This document shows positions 34,879 through 44,247 of a DNA stretch of 64,000 nucleotides, one piece after another; positions within the stretch are counted from its first letter, which is position 1, and every line of letters starts with the position of its first letter. The notes under the pieces are model-generated. The model was not told where the DNA came from and did not search any database. It saw only the letters and a program-made list of their open reading frames with translations. Source of the DNA: UBA7662 sp943369355 (GTDB taxonomy: Bacteria > Bacteroidota > Bacteroidia > UBA7662); the NCBI GenBank assembly GCA_943369355.1, contig CALRMX020000006.1, positions 124,001 through 188,000 of the forward strand. The letters run 5' to 3'. The position numbers and the translations under genes were made by a program.

Positions 34879-36297
34879 ATGAGACTTACATTTTTTGGAG
34901 CTTCCCGCCAGGTTACGGGCAGTATGTATTTGCTTGAACTCGAAGACGGTTATCGGATTTTAATCGACTGCGGCTTCGATCTTGAAAACGGCCGCCGACT
35001 TGAGCCCGACGGGAAATCGATCTTTCCTTTCGATCCCACTACGCTTAACGCCGTAGTGCTCACGCATGCCCATGTCGACCATTCGGGCAACATCCCCAAT
35101 CTGTTTAAAAATGGCTACGAAGGCCAGGTGATTAGCACCTTGCCCACCTACTATTTATCGGCCTTGCTGCTTCGCGACAGTGCGCACCTGAACGAAAAGC
35201 GCATCAACACACGTGGCCATAAGCGGGGAGGGCGCAAGCTCAACGTGAAGCAATTGGTGGAGCAAACCGAGTTTTACTTTGAAGGTCACGTAACCGAAGC
35301 ATTGGAAAAGTTCTTCCCCATAGGATATCAGCGGAGGTTCAAGCTAAGGCCTGGCGTGCACCTTACGCTCGTGCAAGCTGGCCACCTTTTGGGGGCAGCG
35401 CATGTGGTTTTTGAAATAGAAGAAGGTGGCGAAACCAAAAAGATTGGCTTTAGCGGAGATGTTGGCCGCTACAATTACCCCATGCTGCCCGACCCGGTAA
35501 GCTTACCACAGCTCGACTACCTCGTGAGCGAAAGCACCTATGGAGGCAGACTACATCAGGAGCAGAGAAAACCCGATGAGGTGTTACTCGACATCATTGA
35601 TCGAGCTTGTGTACAAAAAACAGGCGGTAAATTGCTTATTCCTGCCTTTTCGGTAGGGCGCACTCAAGCTTTATTGTATGAGTTGCACAAATTGAGTATC
35701 GCAGGCAAATTGCCACCCATTCCTATTTATGTCGACAGCCCCATGGCCATCGAAAGCATACAGATATACCAAGAGATGGTGAAGTATGCGAACAACGAAG
35801 CACGTGCTTTGGCCGCTGAAGAGGAAGATTTGTTCAGCTTTGACCAGCTCGAATATGTAAAACGTATGGGCGACAGCAAGGCGCTCAGCAACAATTACGA
35901 ATCGTGTATCATCATCTCTGCATCGGGTATGCTCGATGGTGGGCGTATACAAACGCACTTAAAAACGCAGCTGCAGAATCCAAATGCTACGGTTTTCTTC
36001 ATTGGTTTTGTAGCGGAGGGCACCATGGGCCGCAGTTTGCTCGACGGAGCACGAGCCGTAACCATCGATGGGCGCAGGGTAGAGGTTCGGGCCACACTCG
36101 AGTATAGCGATGTTTTCAGTGGACATGCCGACGAAGATGGATTGGTACGTTTTGCGAAAAGTCAGGACCCTTCGAAGTTGAAAACACTCTTTCTCACCCA
36201 TGGCGATTTTGTGAGTATGCAAGCCTTGCAAAGTCGACTTCAAGACGAAGGATTTTATGTAGAGTTGCCGTATAAAGCCCAGTTTTTCGACCTATGA
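34879..36297 (+). CDS. Metallo-beta-lactamase/beta-CASP RNA-processing nuclease
   Basis: 472 residues. Metal-binding motifs are LTHAHVDHSG (about 56-65), AGHLLGAAHV and FSGDVGRY, then the beta-CASP domain (about 190-380) with IPAFSVGRTQ, IYVDSPMA and SASGMLDGGR, and a final DVFSGHADEDG and LTHGD. This is the bacterial CPSF73-like family of zinc-dependent exo/endoribonucleases; it acts in RNA maturation in the cytoplasm. Full length for the family. Confidence 0.9.
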   Translation: MRLTFFGASRQVTGSMYLLELEDGYRILIDCGFDLENGRRLEPDGKSIFPFDPTTLNAVVLTHAHVDHSGNIPNLFKNGYEGQVISTLPTYYLSALLLRDSAHLNEKRINTRGHKRGGRKLNVKQLVEQTEFYFEGHVTEALEKFFPIGYQRRFKLRPGVHLTLVQAGHLLGAAHVVFEIEEGGETKKIGFSGDVGRYNYPMLPDPVSLPQLDYLVSESTYGGRLHQEQRKPDEVLLDIIDRACVQKTGGKLLIPAFSVGRTQALLYELHKLSIAGKLPPIPIYVDSPMAIESIQIYQEMVKYANNEARALAAEEEDLFSFDQLEYVKRMGDSKALSNNYESCIIISASGMLDGGRIQTHLKTQLQNPNATVFFIGFVAEGTMGRSLLDGARAVTIDGRRVEVRATLEYSDVFSGHADEDGLVRFAKSQDPSKLKTLFLTHGDFVSMQALQSRLQDEGFYVELPYKAQFFDL

Positions 36298-36345
36298 GGC
36301 AAATTCAACGACGAATGGCGCTAACTACTATCTCTGAAGATGTGG

Positions 36346-36353
36346 TAACTTTG
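36346..36353 (+). promoter_or_regulatory. Candidate -7 element for the lipoprotein-SCO pair
   Basis: TAACTTTG matches TAnnTTTG and lies 17 bases before the ATG at 36371. Confidence 0.4.
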
Positions 36354-36370
36354 TGAAAATTTAATTAGGC

Positions 36371-36778
36371 ATGAAAAATATATTCTTCCTGTTACTAGCT
36401 ACCGTAGTATTGGTATCGTGCGGACAGGACAAATCACGTGTAAAAGCTATGGAAGATGAAGCCATCGCTATCCACGACGAGGTGATGCCCGAGATGGGAA
36501 CCATCATCGAACTGAAAAGCCAACTCATGGCACGCATGAGCGCCATCGACACGACGCAAGTAGATAGTTTGAACGCTTTCCAGATGCAAATAGACAACCT
36601 CATCCTTGCCGAAGAAGGCATGAAGAACTGGATGCACAGCTACGAAGTGCCCGATTACAATAAATCAATTGAAGAGCTTGAGCCCAAGATGATCCAGCAA
36701 CTTGCCGACATCAAGGAAGTTCGTGAGCAAATGAAAACTGCCATTGCCGATGCCAAGACCCTATTGGGTACTGAGTAG
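36371..36778 (+). CDS. Helical lipoprotein of unknown function
   Basis: 135 residues. A lipoprotein signal ends at LVSCGQ. The mature part is rich in Glu, Lys, Met and Gln and predicted to be two or three long helices, possibly a coiled coil. Its 3' end overlaps the SCO gene by 29 bases, so they are co-translated; a periplasmic role in oxidase copper insertion is possible but unproven. Confidence 0.65.
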   Translation: MKNIFFLLLATVVLVSCGQDKSRVKAMEDEAIAIHDEVMPEMGTIIELKSQLMARMSAIDTTQVDSLNAFQMQIDNLILAEEGMKNWMHSYEVPDYNKSIEELEPKMIQQLADIKEVREQMKTAIADAKTLLGTE

Positions 36779-37397
36779 TTTGCTGTTTTTAGCGGCTTGT
36801 AGTGGTGGAGGCGATAAACAATCGCTTCCGGTGCTCGGCCCTATGGAAATTACAGCCAATGAACAGGGTGGCTTTGATACCACCTTTTTTGACTTTCCAA
36901 CGTTTAATTGGATCGACCAAGATAGTCTGCCCTTTACGCCCGATTCGCTAAACGGTCAGCTTATGTTGGTCGATTTTTTCTTTACCACCTGCCCCACCAT
37001 CTGTGTGGATATGCGCTTGCAGCTCATGCGGGTTTATGGGGTGTATGGCGATGATGCAAGAATGCGTATCGTGAGTCATACCATCGATAGCGATTACGAT
37101 AGACCATTGGTGTTGAAGGCTTATGCCAAGGAGTGTGGCGTTAACAACCGGAATTGGCTATTTGTAAACGGCCCCGCCGACGAAGTTTACAACGTAGCGA
37201 AGTCGGCTTACCTGAGCATGGCGCTGCGCGACAGCTCTGCAGCCGGTGGCTTTTTGCACAGCGGCACTTTCGTTTTATTGGACAAGGCAAAAAAAATCCG
37301 CGGCGTATACGATGGTACCAATGCCGCGGAGGTAGATCAGTTGATTTCCGATATCAAAATCTTGCTCGGAGAACAGTTTCCTGCCTCAGAACGGTAG
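36750..37397 (+). CDS. SCO1/SenC copper chaperone lipoprotein
   Basis: 215 residues from the ATG at 36750, inside the preceding gene. A lipoprotein signal ends at LAACSGG. The thioredoxin-like domain holds the complete copper site: Cys81-PTI-Cys85 in TTCPTICVDM and His170 in FLHSGTF. It would load the CuA site of subunit II. It is not in the cox operon, which instead has a SCO-like protein without these residues. Its end overlaps the convergent DUF3127 gene by 12 bases. Confidence 0.9.
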   Translation: MPRPYWVLSSLLFLAACSGGGDKQSLPVLGPMEITANEQGGFDTTFFDFPTFNWIDQDSLPFTPDSLNGQLMLVDFFFTTCPTICVDMRLQLMRVYGVYGDDARMRIVSHTIDSDYDRPLVLKAYAKECGVNNRNWLFVNGPADEVYNVAKSAYLSMALRDSSAAGGFLHSGTFVLLDKAKKIRGVYDGTNAAEVDQLISDIKILLGEQFPASER

Positions 37398-37739
37398 GTC
37401 GTCGGTTTCGGCTGCAGGTGCGAAATTATCGTAGTTAGGCATTGCATCAACGCCCTGTTGTGCTGGACTGCCGCTACCTGCTACCATTTTCCATGCTTTT
37501 ACTTCGGTGTACCAACGGCCATTATATTCGCGGCTTTCAACGTCGATAGAAGCAGTTACTTGCTGGCCTTGCTGCATGGGGAACTGATCGATTTTATCGC
37601 CCCAAACGCTAATGCATACCTTCTTGGGATATTGCCCTGGGATTTCGAGTATAAATTCACGTTTACGCCAAGTGTTGCCATTGCGGCCCTGACCGTTCAC
37701 TTCGGGCATCAGCTGCAGGATGGTTCCAGTTAATTCCAT
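37386..37739 (-). CDS. DUF3127 protein with SSB-like acidic tip
   Basis: 117 residues. The first 85 residues form an OB-fold-like domain (MELTGTILQLMPEV, then KREFILEI and TASIDVESREYNGRWYTEV). A Gly/Ala/Pro linker leads to the end ETDDLPF, which closely resembles the DDDIPF tip by which SSB recruits repair proteins. DUF3127 occurs widely in Bacteroidota. A nucleic-acid role is an inference from fold and tail. Confidence 0.82.
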   Translation of the reverse strand: MELTGTILQLMPEVNGQGRNGNTWRKREFILEIPGQYPKKVCISVWGDKIDQFPMQQGQQVTASIDVESREYNGRWYTEVKAWKMVAGSGSPAQQGVDAMPNYDNFAPAAETDDLPF

Positions 37740-37814
37740 AATGAGATGTAGTTAATGGTACGAAGATAAGGGGGTTGTGGCCCCGAGGCATGGCAATGTG
37801 GAAAAGTTGCAAAC

Positions 37815-38531
37815 TTACAGGTGTTTCCAAAGCCAGCTGGGCATACGCTCAATGAGCCAAGCCACCAGCGCCCAACGTTTGGTGATATAGGCTACTTCTT
37901 TTTTGCTATCGATGGCCGATTTTATCTGCATTGCAGCCTTTTCTACGGGTGCCACCCAAAACAAACCGGGTCCCTTGGCCATAGGGGTATCTACAAAACC
38001 TGGGCGTATGTCGCTGATAAAAAGGGGTAGCTTGCGGCGAAAGGCCTTTTTACGTAATCCTTCGAGGTAGTTCGACATATAAGCTTTGCTGGCATTGTAG
38101 GCAGGTGAACCCCGTTCGCCACGTCGCGAAGCCACCGAGCTGATGGCGGCAAATTGTCCTCCTCCGTTTTGCTCGAAATAGTGGTAAGAGGCTATCGCAA
38201 TACGGGTAAATGCAGTAACGTTCACCGCCACAGTTCGCACTTCAATGTCTTCGAGCAGCAGTTGATTGAGTTCTCCAACTCCCGACGAATAAACAATCAC
38301 TTGGGTTTGGCCCAAAGTTTCAAGCGCTTGTTGGAAATGCCGAAGAGCGTCGTCGGCACAAACGTCGAATGCGAATGCATGGATCTGTTCGGGGTAAGCC
38401 TTAACCAATTGTTGCAGCAATGCCTCACGCCGTCCTGTTACACCTACTTTCCAGCCCGCAGCAGCATATTGTTTGGCGAGCGCTTCGCCTATGCCCGAGC
38501 TAGCCCCTACGAGTAAAACTGTTGGTTGCAT
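37815..38531 (-). CDS. Short-chain dehydrogenase/reductase
   Basis: 238 residues with VGASSGIGEAL near the start (Rossmann motif), YSSGVG after the fourth strand, the catalytic Ser in AISSVAS and YNASK (YxxxK). The Arg in VTGRREA favours NADP. The C-terminus is hydrophobic and basic (VAWLIERMPSWLWKHL) and may touch the membrane. Substrate unknown. Confidence 0.87.
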   Translation of the reverse strand: MQPTVLLVGASSGIGEALAKQYAAAGWKVGVTGRREALLQQLVKAYPEQIHAFAFDVCADDALRHFQQALETLGQTQVIVYSSGVGELNQLLLEDIEVRTVAVNVTAFTRIAIASYHYFEQNGGGQFAAISSVASRRGERGSPAYNASKAYMSNYLEGLRKKAFRRKLPLFISDIRPGFVDTPMAKGPGLFWVAPVEKAAMQIKSAIDSKKEVAYITKRWALVAWLIERMPSWLWKHL

Positions 38532-38645
38532 GTGCTAAAATTAGCGGTTCTCATTTGGATATGCTTCCTTGGTCGAACTCGATGAAAGGAGTTCTTGTAT
38601 CGTTCATTGCCAATATTAGGATTTGCTTTGACGTTAGCACGAATG

Positions 38646-39470
38646 CTAGATTAATTTCTTAATGTTTTTATTGTTGATGAGCGATCTCATTTGTGTGATT
38701 GCAATGGTGTTCAGCTGAATCAGCCTTTCGGTTTGATTTAACCCTTGGCGAATGAGCACAGCATTAATGCTTTCTAAGTTAGAAAGCACTACTAATTGTT
38801 CAATTGTAGCCATCTCTCTGATGTTTCCTGCTGATGGCGGATGCGTATCTCGCCATTGTTTGGCTGTGACTCCGAACAAGGCCACATTCAACAAATCGGC
38901 TTCTGAAGCATACACGATTGAAGTTTGGATTCTACTTAATGCTGACGGAATCAGATTTTCTCTAATTGCATCGGCTTGGATATGATAATTGACTTTGGCC
39001 AAGGTACGTTGTAGATTCCATTCGAGTTTTAGCCGTTCATTTTCATCAACTTTCAGACGTTGGAATTCTTTGATAATGTAAAGTTTGAACTCGATCGATA
39101 TTCAAGATGCAAATTCAAAAGCAATGTCTTTGTGAGCAAATGTGCCACCGTAACGACCAGAATTTGAGGAGATTCCTATAGCATTAGTAGCCTCAATCCA
39201 CCTTTTGGGTGTCATCACAAAGCTGTTTAGTCCGGCTTGTTTTCTAAACCCCTCGAATTCGATTGGTTTAAAATGAGGGTTGTAGATGCTCTCCCAAAAA
39301 CCTAGTAGTTCAATGGTATTTCTGTTTCGCATCCAATTCTGAATGATCACATCGGTGTGGCCCGCATCTTTATGCCTGGCTATATCTATAAGCGAAAGGT
39401 AATCTTCGGAATCGTTTCTTAAAACTGAAATTTCTGTTCCCTTGACTTCGATTTTTTGTTTTTTTGTCAT
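38646..39470 (-). pseudogene. KilA-N domain protein interrupted by one in-frame TGA
   Basis: A single minus-strand frame of 275 codons is broken only by TGA at codon 123 (39104-39102). Before it lies a KilA-N DNA-binding domain (DYLSLIDIARHKDAGHTD, later KRWIEATNAIGISSNSGRYG and AFEFAS); after it the frame goes on with ISIEFKLYIIKEFQRLK and a complete C-terminal half that ends at a normal stop. Intact relatives, from memory, have Trp at this place (FASWIS), so TGG to TGA is a simple explanation. KilA-N proteins are common in phage and mobile DNA. Read as two pieces, it spans 39102-39470 and 38646-39101. The region is AT-richer than its neighbours. Confidence 0.8.
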
Positions 39471-39785
39471 ATTTCAGAACATTTTAATTGGTATAGACCG
39501 GCCAAATACTTGAGGTTTTTCAACAATACAGCCTATTCGTTTTTACTTCAATAGGACACATTTAAAGTTAGAAATTCCGTGTTAACCATTTGTAATTCAG
39601 GAAGTTGAATTCCATGCCTTCCGTTAATGCTATTGTTGCGAATCTATAAATCGCGTTGATTTTGAGCAGGTTAAATGAATAATTGTTAAAAAGAAAGACC
39701 GATTTACGCAATAGCAAAAAGCTGGTCATAGAACTATTCTTCATTCATCCTGTCGTGAATTATGTGATTTCCTTAGTTTTAAGCC
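39471..39785. other. AT-rich intergenic region, no gene seen
   Basis: About 315 bases without a coding frame that I can support. It is AT-richer than the flanks and holds only a weak 6-base hairpin (CCTATT/AATAGG near 39530). It may be a scar of the transfer that brought the KilA-N gene. Confidence 0.5.
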
Positions 39786-40199
39786 ATGAGCGCTAAGGTC
39801 AAAAAACGAATGCAGCGGCACAATTTTGCCTCGGTGACGGAATTTTTCGACTTCCTCGAGGGAGATGAGCGGCTCGTATGTTTGCGCTTACGAAGCATCA
39901 TCCTCGACTGTTTACCACATGCCGAAGAATACTTGGCTTACAACGTACCCTACTATCGCAAGCGAAAAACAATCTGCTTCATGTGGCCTGCTTCGGTAGG
40001 TTGGGGAAAAAAGGTTACCTACGAGGGTGTACGCCTGGGTTTTACACACGGACACCTGCTACTCGATGAGGCGGGCTACCTCAACAAGGGTGGGCGCAAA
40101 CACGTGTATTGGCGCGACATTCGTTCGTTGGCCGAAATTAACGAGGAACTGATCCGTGCCTATTTGTACGAGGCGTTGCTCCTCGATGAGCACTTATGA
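39786..40199 (+). CDS. DUF1801 family protein
   Basis: 137 residues. The sequence LPHAEEYLAYNVPYYRKRKTICFMWP matches the DUF1801 (YdhG-like) pattern in which a Tyr/aromatic strand follows a helix after an Arg-rich segment (LRLRSIILD). No enzyme activity is known for it. Its end overlaps the convergent uvrC end by 6 bases. Confidence 0.75.
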   Translation: MSAKVKKRMQRHNFASVTEFFDFLEGDERLVCLRLRSIILDCLPHAEEYLAYNVPYYRKRKTICFMWPASVGWGKKVTYEGVRLGFTHGHLLLDEAGYLNKGGRKHVYWRDIRSLAEINEELIRAYLYEALLLDEHL

Positions 40200-42023
40200 G
40201 GAAGTATCGGTTGAAGTAGCGGTACCGCGTTCGTTGAGCCAAGCCCTCACGATAGTCGCTTTGGCGGGGCCGATGAGGGCAATAACTGCTGCTGGGTCGG
40301 CTTGCTCCAGCCCACGAACCGACTTGAAGGTTTTTAGCAAAAGCGTAGTGGTTTTGGGGCCTATGCCTGCTATATCGGTGAGGGCCGACTTGATGGTGCC
40401 TTTGCTGCGTTTGTCGCGGTGGTGGGTGATGCCAAAGCGGTGGGCTTCATCGCGCATCTGCTGAATCACCTTGAGCGTAAAGCGCGTTTTGTCGATATGC
40501 AAAGGAATCGGGTCGTTGGGGTAAAAGAGCTCCTCCAGATTTTTGGCAATACCCAAAACGGGTAGCTGACTGTAAATTCCCAAGGCTTTGAGGGCGCTTA
40601 CTGCCGAACTGAGCTGGCCTTTACCGCCATCCACAATAAGCAAATCGGGAAGTGGCTGCTTCTCGTCGAGCATCCTTCGGTACCTGCGGGTAATGACTTC
40701 TTCCATGGTAGCAAAATCATTCGGCCCTTGAACGGTTTTTACATTGAAGTGGCGATAGTCTTTTTTGCTGGGCTTTGCATTTTTAAATACCACACAAGCA
40801 CTTACCGCATAGTCGCCATGAAAATTCGAGTTATCGAAACATTCGATATGGCGGGGCAGTGTTTTTAACCGTAAATCTTCCTGCATCATACGCAATATTT
40901 GTTCGGTGCGCGACTCTCCCGAGCGCTTTTGCCGCTGCGTGATGATGTCGTTGAGGTGATAGAAGGCGTTCTTAAGACTGAGTTCTACCAGTTTGCGTTT
41001 GTCGCCGATGCGCGGAACGGCTAGCTCCAATCCTTCTGGGTTGATGTCGAGTTTTTCGGAGAGCAGAATTTCGCGGGCATTACTTTGAAAACGATTCCGA
41101 AGCTCTATAACGGCATAGGCCAAAAGCTCTGCAGGCGATTCGTCGAGTGTTTTCTGAATTTCGAGGTTGTGGCTGGTTACGATAGCCCCGTATTGCATGT
41201 GTAGGTAGTTCACCACGGCCAAATCCTCGCGGGTTACGATACTGAAAACATCGATATTGGTGATGTTTACGTTCACCACTGCACTTTTGGCTTGGTAGTT
41301 TTCGAGTATGTCGAGCTTTTTTTTGACGGCGGCAGCCTTTTCGAAAGCCAAGGCGGCGGCATGCTCTTTCATTTCGTCGCGAAGCAAGCCTGCCGCTTTG
41401 TAGTAGCTTCCTTTGAGCATTTCGGCAATGGCTTCGATGCTGGCATCGTAGGCGGCGAGACTTTGGTGGCCTTCGCACGGACCAAGACAATTACCGATTT
41501 GGTACTCTAAACAAACGCGGAATTTACCTGCAGCTATACTTTTTTCGTTTAAGGGCAAACTACAAGTACGGAGTGGATAAATACGTTTGATGAGGTCGAG
41601 CATGGTGTGCATCATCATGCCCGACGCGTAAGGGCCAAAATAACGAGAGCCGTCGCGCACATACTTGCGGGTAACCCCGATACGCGGGTAGGCTTCGTTG
41701 CGTATGACGATGTAGGGGTAGGTTTTGTCGTCTTTGAGGCGGATGTTGAACCGAGGCTGATGTTTTTTGATGAGCGCATTTTCGAGCAAGAGCGCATCTA
41801 TCTCGGTGTCGACGATGGTAAATTCAATACGCGAAATTTTATTCACCATCACCCGCAAGCGGGCACTATCAAGCCTGTCGATCTGGAAATACTGACTTAC
41901 CCGCTTGCGCAGATTTTTGGCTTTGCCCACATAAAGCAGCTTGTCTTCTTTGTCGAAATAGCGATACACCCCGGGCTGGTCGGGAATGGTAGTAGCCAGC
42001 TGACTAAATTCCGCCGCGGTCAT
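40194..42023 (-). CDS. uvrC: Excinuclease ABC subunit C
   Basis: 609 residues. It makes the two incisions in nucleotide excision repair with UvrAB. The N-terminal GIY-YIG nuclease reads QPGVYRYFD and LLYVGKAKNLRKRV (about 17-45), the UvrB-interacting UVR motif lies near 205-240, the RNase H-like 5' nuclease has DGGKGQLSSA and CFDNSNFHGD, and a helix-hairpin-helix (IAGIGPKTTTLLL) is near the end. Full length. Confidence 0.95.
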   Translation of the reverse strand: MTAAEFSQLATTIPDQPGVYRYFDKEDKLLYVGKAKNLRKRVSQYFQIDRLDSARLRVMVNKISRIEFTIVDTEIDALLLENALIKKHQPRFNIRLKDDKTYPYIVIRNEAYPRIGVTRKYVRDGSRYFGPYASGMMMHTMLDLIKRIYPLRTCSLPLNEKSIAAGKFRVCLEYQIGNCLGPCEGHQSLAAYDASIEAIAEMLKGSYYKAAGLLRDEMKEHAAALAFEKAAAVKKKLDILENYQAKSAVVNVNITNIDVFSIVTREDLAVVNYLHMQYGAIVTSHNLEIQKTLDESPAELLAYAVIELRNRFQSNAREILLSEKLDINPEGLELAVPRIGDKRKLVELSLKNAFYHLNDIITQRQKRSGESRTEQILRMMQEDLRLKTLPRHIECFDNSNFHGDYAVSACVVFKNAKPSKKDYRHFNVKTVQGPNDFATMEEVITRRYRRMLDEKQPLPDLLIVDGGKGQLSSAVSALKALGIYSQLPVLGIAKNLEELFYPNDPIPLHIDKTRFTLKVIQQMRDEAHRFGITHHRDKRSKGTIKSALTDIAGIGPKTTTLLLKTFKSVRGLEQADPAAVIALIGPAKATIVRAWLNERGTATSTDTSS

Positions 42024-42028
42024 CGTGT

Positions 42029-44242
42029 TTAATCTTCGGTGTCGAGAACTGGTACGGTACCTTCAATGATCTCAGTACTGTCGTTCGACGGCTTCCAGCC
42101 GATACAACTCATGTTGATGGTGATGGGTACCGAAGGGTCTTTGAATTTCCCGGGCACAATACGCAGCTGCTTGTCGGCATACACACGTTTGAAAAATTCG
42201 CCCCAAATAGGTAACGCACTGTTTGCGCCACCACCCAATGCCGTAGTTCGGAAATGCACAGCGCGGTCGTCGGCTCCTACCCAAGCACCAGCAACCAGTT
42301 CGGGGGTGATTCCGATAAACCAACCGTCGGAGTTGTTCTGCGTGGTGCCGGTTTTTCCACCGATATCGTTTTTGAAACCGTAGCGGAAGCGTAATCGGCG
42401 ACCTGTTCCTTTATCGACTACTCCTTGAAGCACCTTAGTCATCACAAAAGCTGTTTCTTCGCTCAAAGCTTCGGTAGTTTCAGGTATGAACTCGGCGAGT
42501 ACGTTGCCGTTTTTGTCTTCAATACGGGTCATAAAAATGGGCTGCGTCCACACTCCTTTGTTTACGTAGGTGGCATACGCACCTACCATCTCGTAGACGC
42601 TCATGTCGAACGAACCCAAACACAACGATGGAAATGGCTCCATGGGGCTGGTAATGCCCATGTTTCGGCTGAGTTCAATCACCGACTCTGGGCCCACCTG
42701 CTTCATGAGATAGGCTACGATGTTGTTGATAGAGCCGGCCAACCCCTGAAACATATTGAGCGAGCCTCCATTTTTACCGTCGTAGTTTTTGGGTGTCCAG
42801 TTTTGGAATGCCTCGAAAGTGACGGGCTGGTTGGGGATTTTTTGACAGGGGTCAAAGCCATTGTCGATGGCCAAGGTGTAAACCAACGGTTTAAACGTTG
42901 AGCCCGCTTGGCGTTTCGCGGCGGGGTTTACATGGTCGTATTGTGCAAAGTCGATGTCGATACCGCCTACCCAAGCTTTAATGTGGCCGGTTGTAGGGTC
43001 CATGGCCATAAAACCGGTATGCAGGAACTTTTTGGCATAAGCAATCGAGTCCATGAGGGTCATCACCGTATCGCGGTAGCCATTCCAGCTGAAAACGCGT
43101 AACTCCATGGGCGTATTGAAGAAGGCTTCGATTTCTTCGGGACTGTAACCGTCGTTTTTCATTTGGCGGTAGCGGTCGCTACGCTTCATGCCCAACTCCA
43201 AAATCTGGGTATTGCTGCCCCACGGGTCGCGACCTTTCCAATGCTGGTCGAAGGTTTTTTGCAACTCCTTCATGTGCACCTGAACAGCCTCCTCGGCATG
43301 GGTTTGCATGCGACTGTTGAGGGTGGTGTATACTTTTAGCCCGTCTTTGTAAATGTTGTATTTGCTGCCGTCGGGCTTGCGGTTTTCGTCGCACCATTTT
43401 TGGAGTTCTTGCCGTAAATATTCACGGAAGTAAGTGGCCAAGCCAGCACTGTGCGATTGGGGGCGTAAATCGAGGGTAATGGGCAGCTGTTTGATGCTGT
43501 CGGCTTCTTCTTCGGTGAGAAAGTCGTATTTCTCCATCTGCCCAATAACCGTATTACGTCGGGCAAGTGAACGCTCGGGATTCTTCACCGGCGAGAACAT
43601 GGTCACACCTTTTAAAATGCCTACCAGAATCGCCGATTCTTGCACATTCAGGTCGCGGGTGTTTTTGTTGAAATAGGTGCGTGCGGCCGACTTGATGCCA
43701 TAACTGTTGTAGCCAAATTCCACGGTATTGAGGTACATGGCCAAAATTTCGGGTTTGGTGTACTGCTGCTCAAGCCGGATAGCGATAATCCATTCCTTGA
43801 ATTTCTGGAGTATACGTGCTGGGACGTTGGTAGCCCTTTCCCCGGTAAACAGGTTCTTCGCCAGCTGTTGGGTGAGGGTAGAGGCTCCTCCCTTTTTACC
43901 CAAGAAAAATACGGCGCGTGTTAGGCCACGTAGGTCAATACCGCTGTGGTCGTAAAAACGAACATCCTCCGTAGCAATGAGGGCATTGATGAGGTTAGGA
44001 GATAGTTCTTCGAACTTGGTAAAACTTCGGTTTTGCAGGTAATACTTGCCGATAACAACACCGTCTTCACTCAAAATTTCGGTAGCAAGTGCGCTTTTCG
44101 GGTTTTCAAGGTCCTCGAAGGTGGGCAGCTCACCAAACCAATTGCGGCTAATGCCGAACAAAAACAGATAGAACAGCGAGCAAGCCGTGATGAAAAAAAT
44201 CCAATACTTCCTGATATACTGTTGATTACCTGAATTGGCCAT
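42029..44242 (-). CDS. mrcA: Class A penicillin-binding protein (PBP1A type)
   Basis: 737 residues. One N-terminal membrane helix anchors it to the inner membrane. The glycosyltransferase domain has ATEDVRFYDHSGID with the catalytic Glu and GGASTLTQQLAKNLF; the transpeptidase has SxxK in AGSTFKPL, SxN in GSINN and KTG in GGKTGTTQNNSDGW. It polymerises and cross-links peptidoglycan. It lies 5 bases from both uvrC and porW, so the three form one operon. Confidence 0.93.
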   Translation of the reverse strand: MANSGNQQYIRKYWIFFITACSLFYLFLFGISRNWFGELPTFEDLENPKSALATEILSEDGVVIGKYYLQNRSFTKFEELSPNLINALIATEDVRFYDHSGIDLRGLTRAVFFLGKKGGASTLTQQLAKNLFTGERATNVPARILQKFKEWIIAIRLEQQYTKPEILAMYLNTVEFGYNSYGIKSAARTYFNKNTRDLNVQESAILVGILKGVTMFSPVKNPERSLARRNTVIGQMEKYDFLTEEEADSIKQLPITLDLRPQSHSAGLATYFREYLRQELQKWCDENRKPDGSKYNIYKDGLKVYTTLNSRMQTHAEEAVQVHMKELQKTFDQHWKGRDPWGSNTQILELGMKRSDRYRQMKNDGYSPEEIEAFFNTPMELRVFSWNGYRDTVMTLMDSIAYAKKFLHTGFMAMDPTTGHIKAWVGGIDIDFAQYDHVNPAAKRQAGSTFKPLVYTLAIDNGFDPCQKIPNQPVTFEAFQNWTPKNYDGKNGGSLNMFQGLAGSINNIVAYLMKQVGPESVIELSRNMGITSPMEPFPSLCLGSFDMSVYEMVGAYATYVNKGVWTQPIFMTRIEDKNGNVLAEFIPETTEALSEETAFVMTKVLQGVVDKGTGRRLRFRYGFKNDIGGKTGTTQNNSDGWFIGITPELVAGAWVGADDRAVHFRTTALGGGANSALPIWGEFFKRVYADKQLRIVPGKFKDPSVPITINMSCIGWKPSNDSTEIIEGTVPVLDTED

Positions 44243-44247
44243 ATGCG

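Noticed and set aside
34776..34880. Extra 35 residues on the minus-strand hypothetical protein
   Set aside because: The start codon would overlap the start of the divergent nuclease gene and the added part has no recognisable pattern.
39102..39104. TGA as a recoded Trp or selenocysteine codon
   Set aside because: TGA is a normal stop for many genes here, for example ctaA and ccoG, and no hairpin of the SECIS type was seen after it. A plain nonsense change is simpler.
39471..39785. Small RNA or riboswitch in the AT-rich gap
   Set aside because: Only a weak 6-base hairpin was seen and no known riboswitch pattern.
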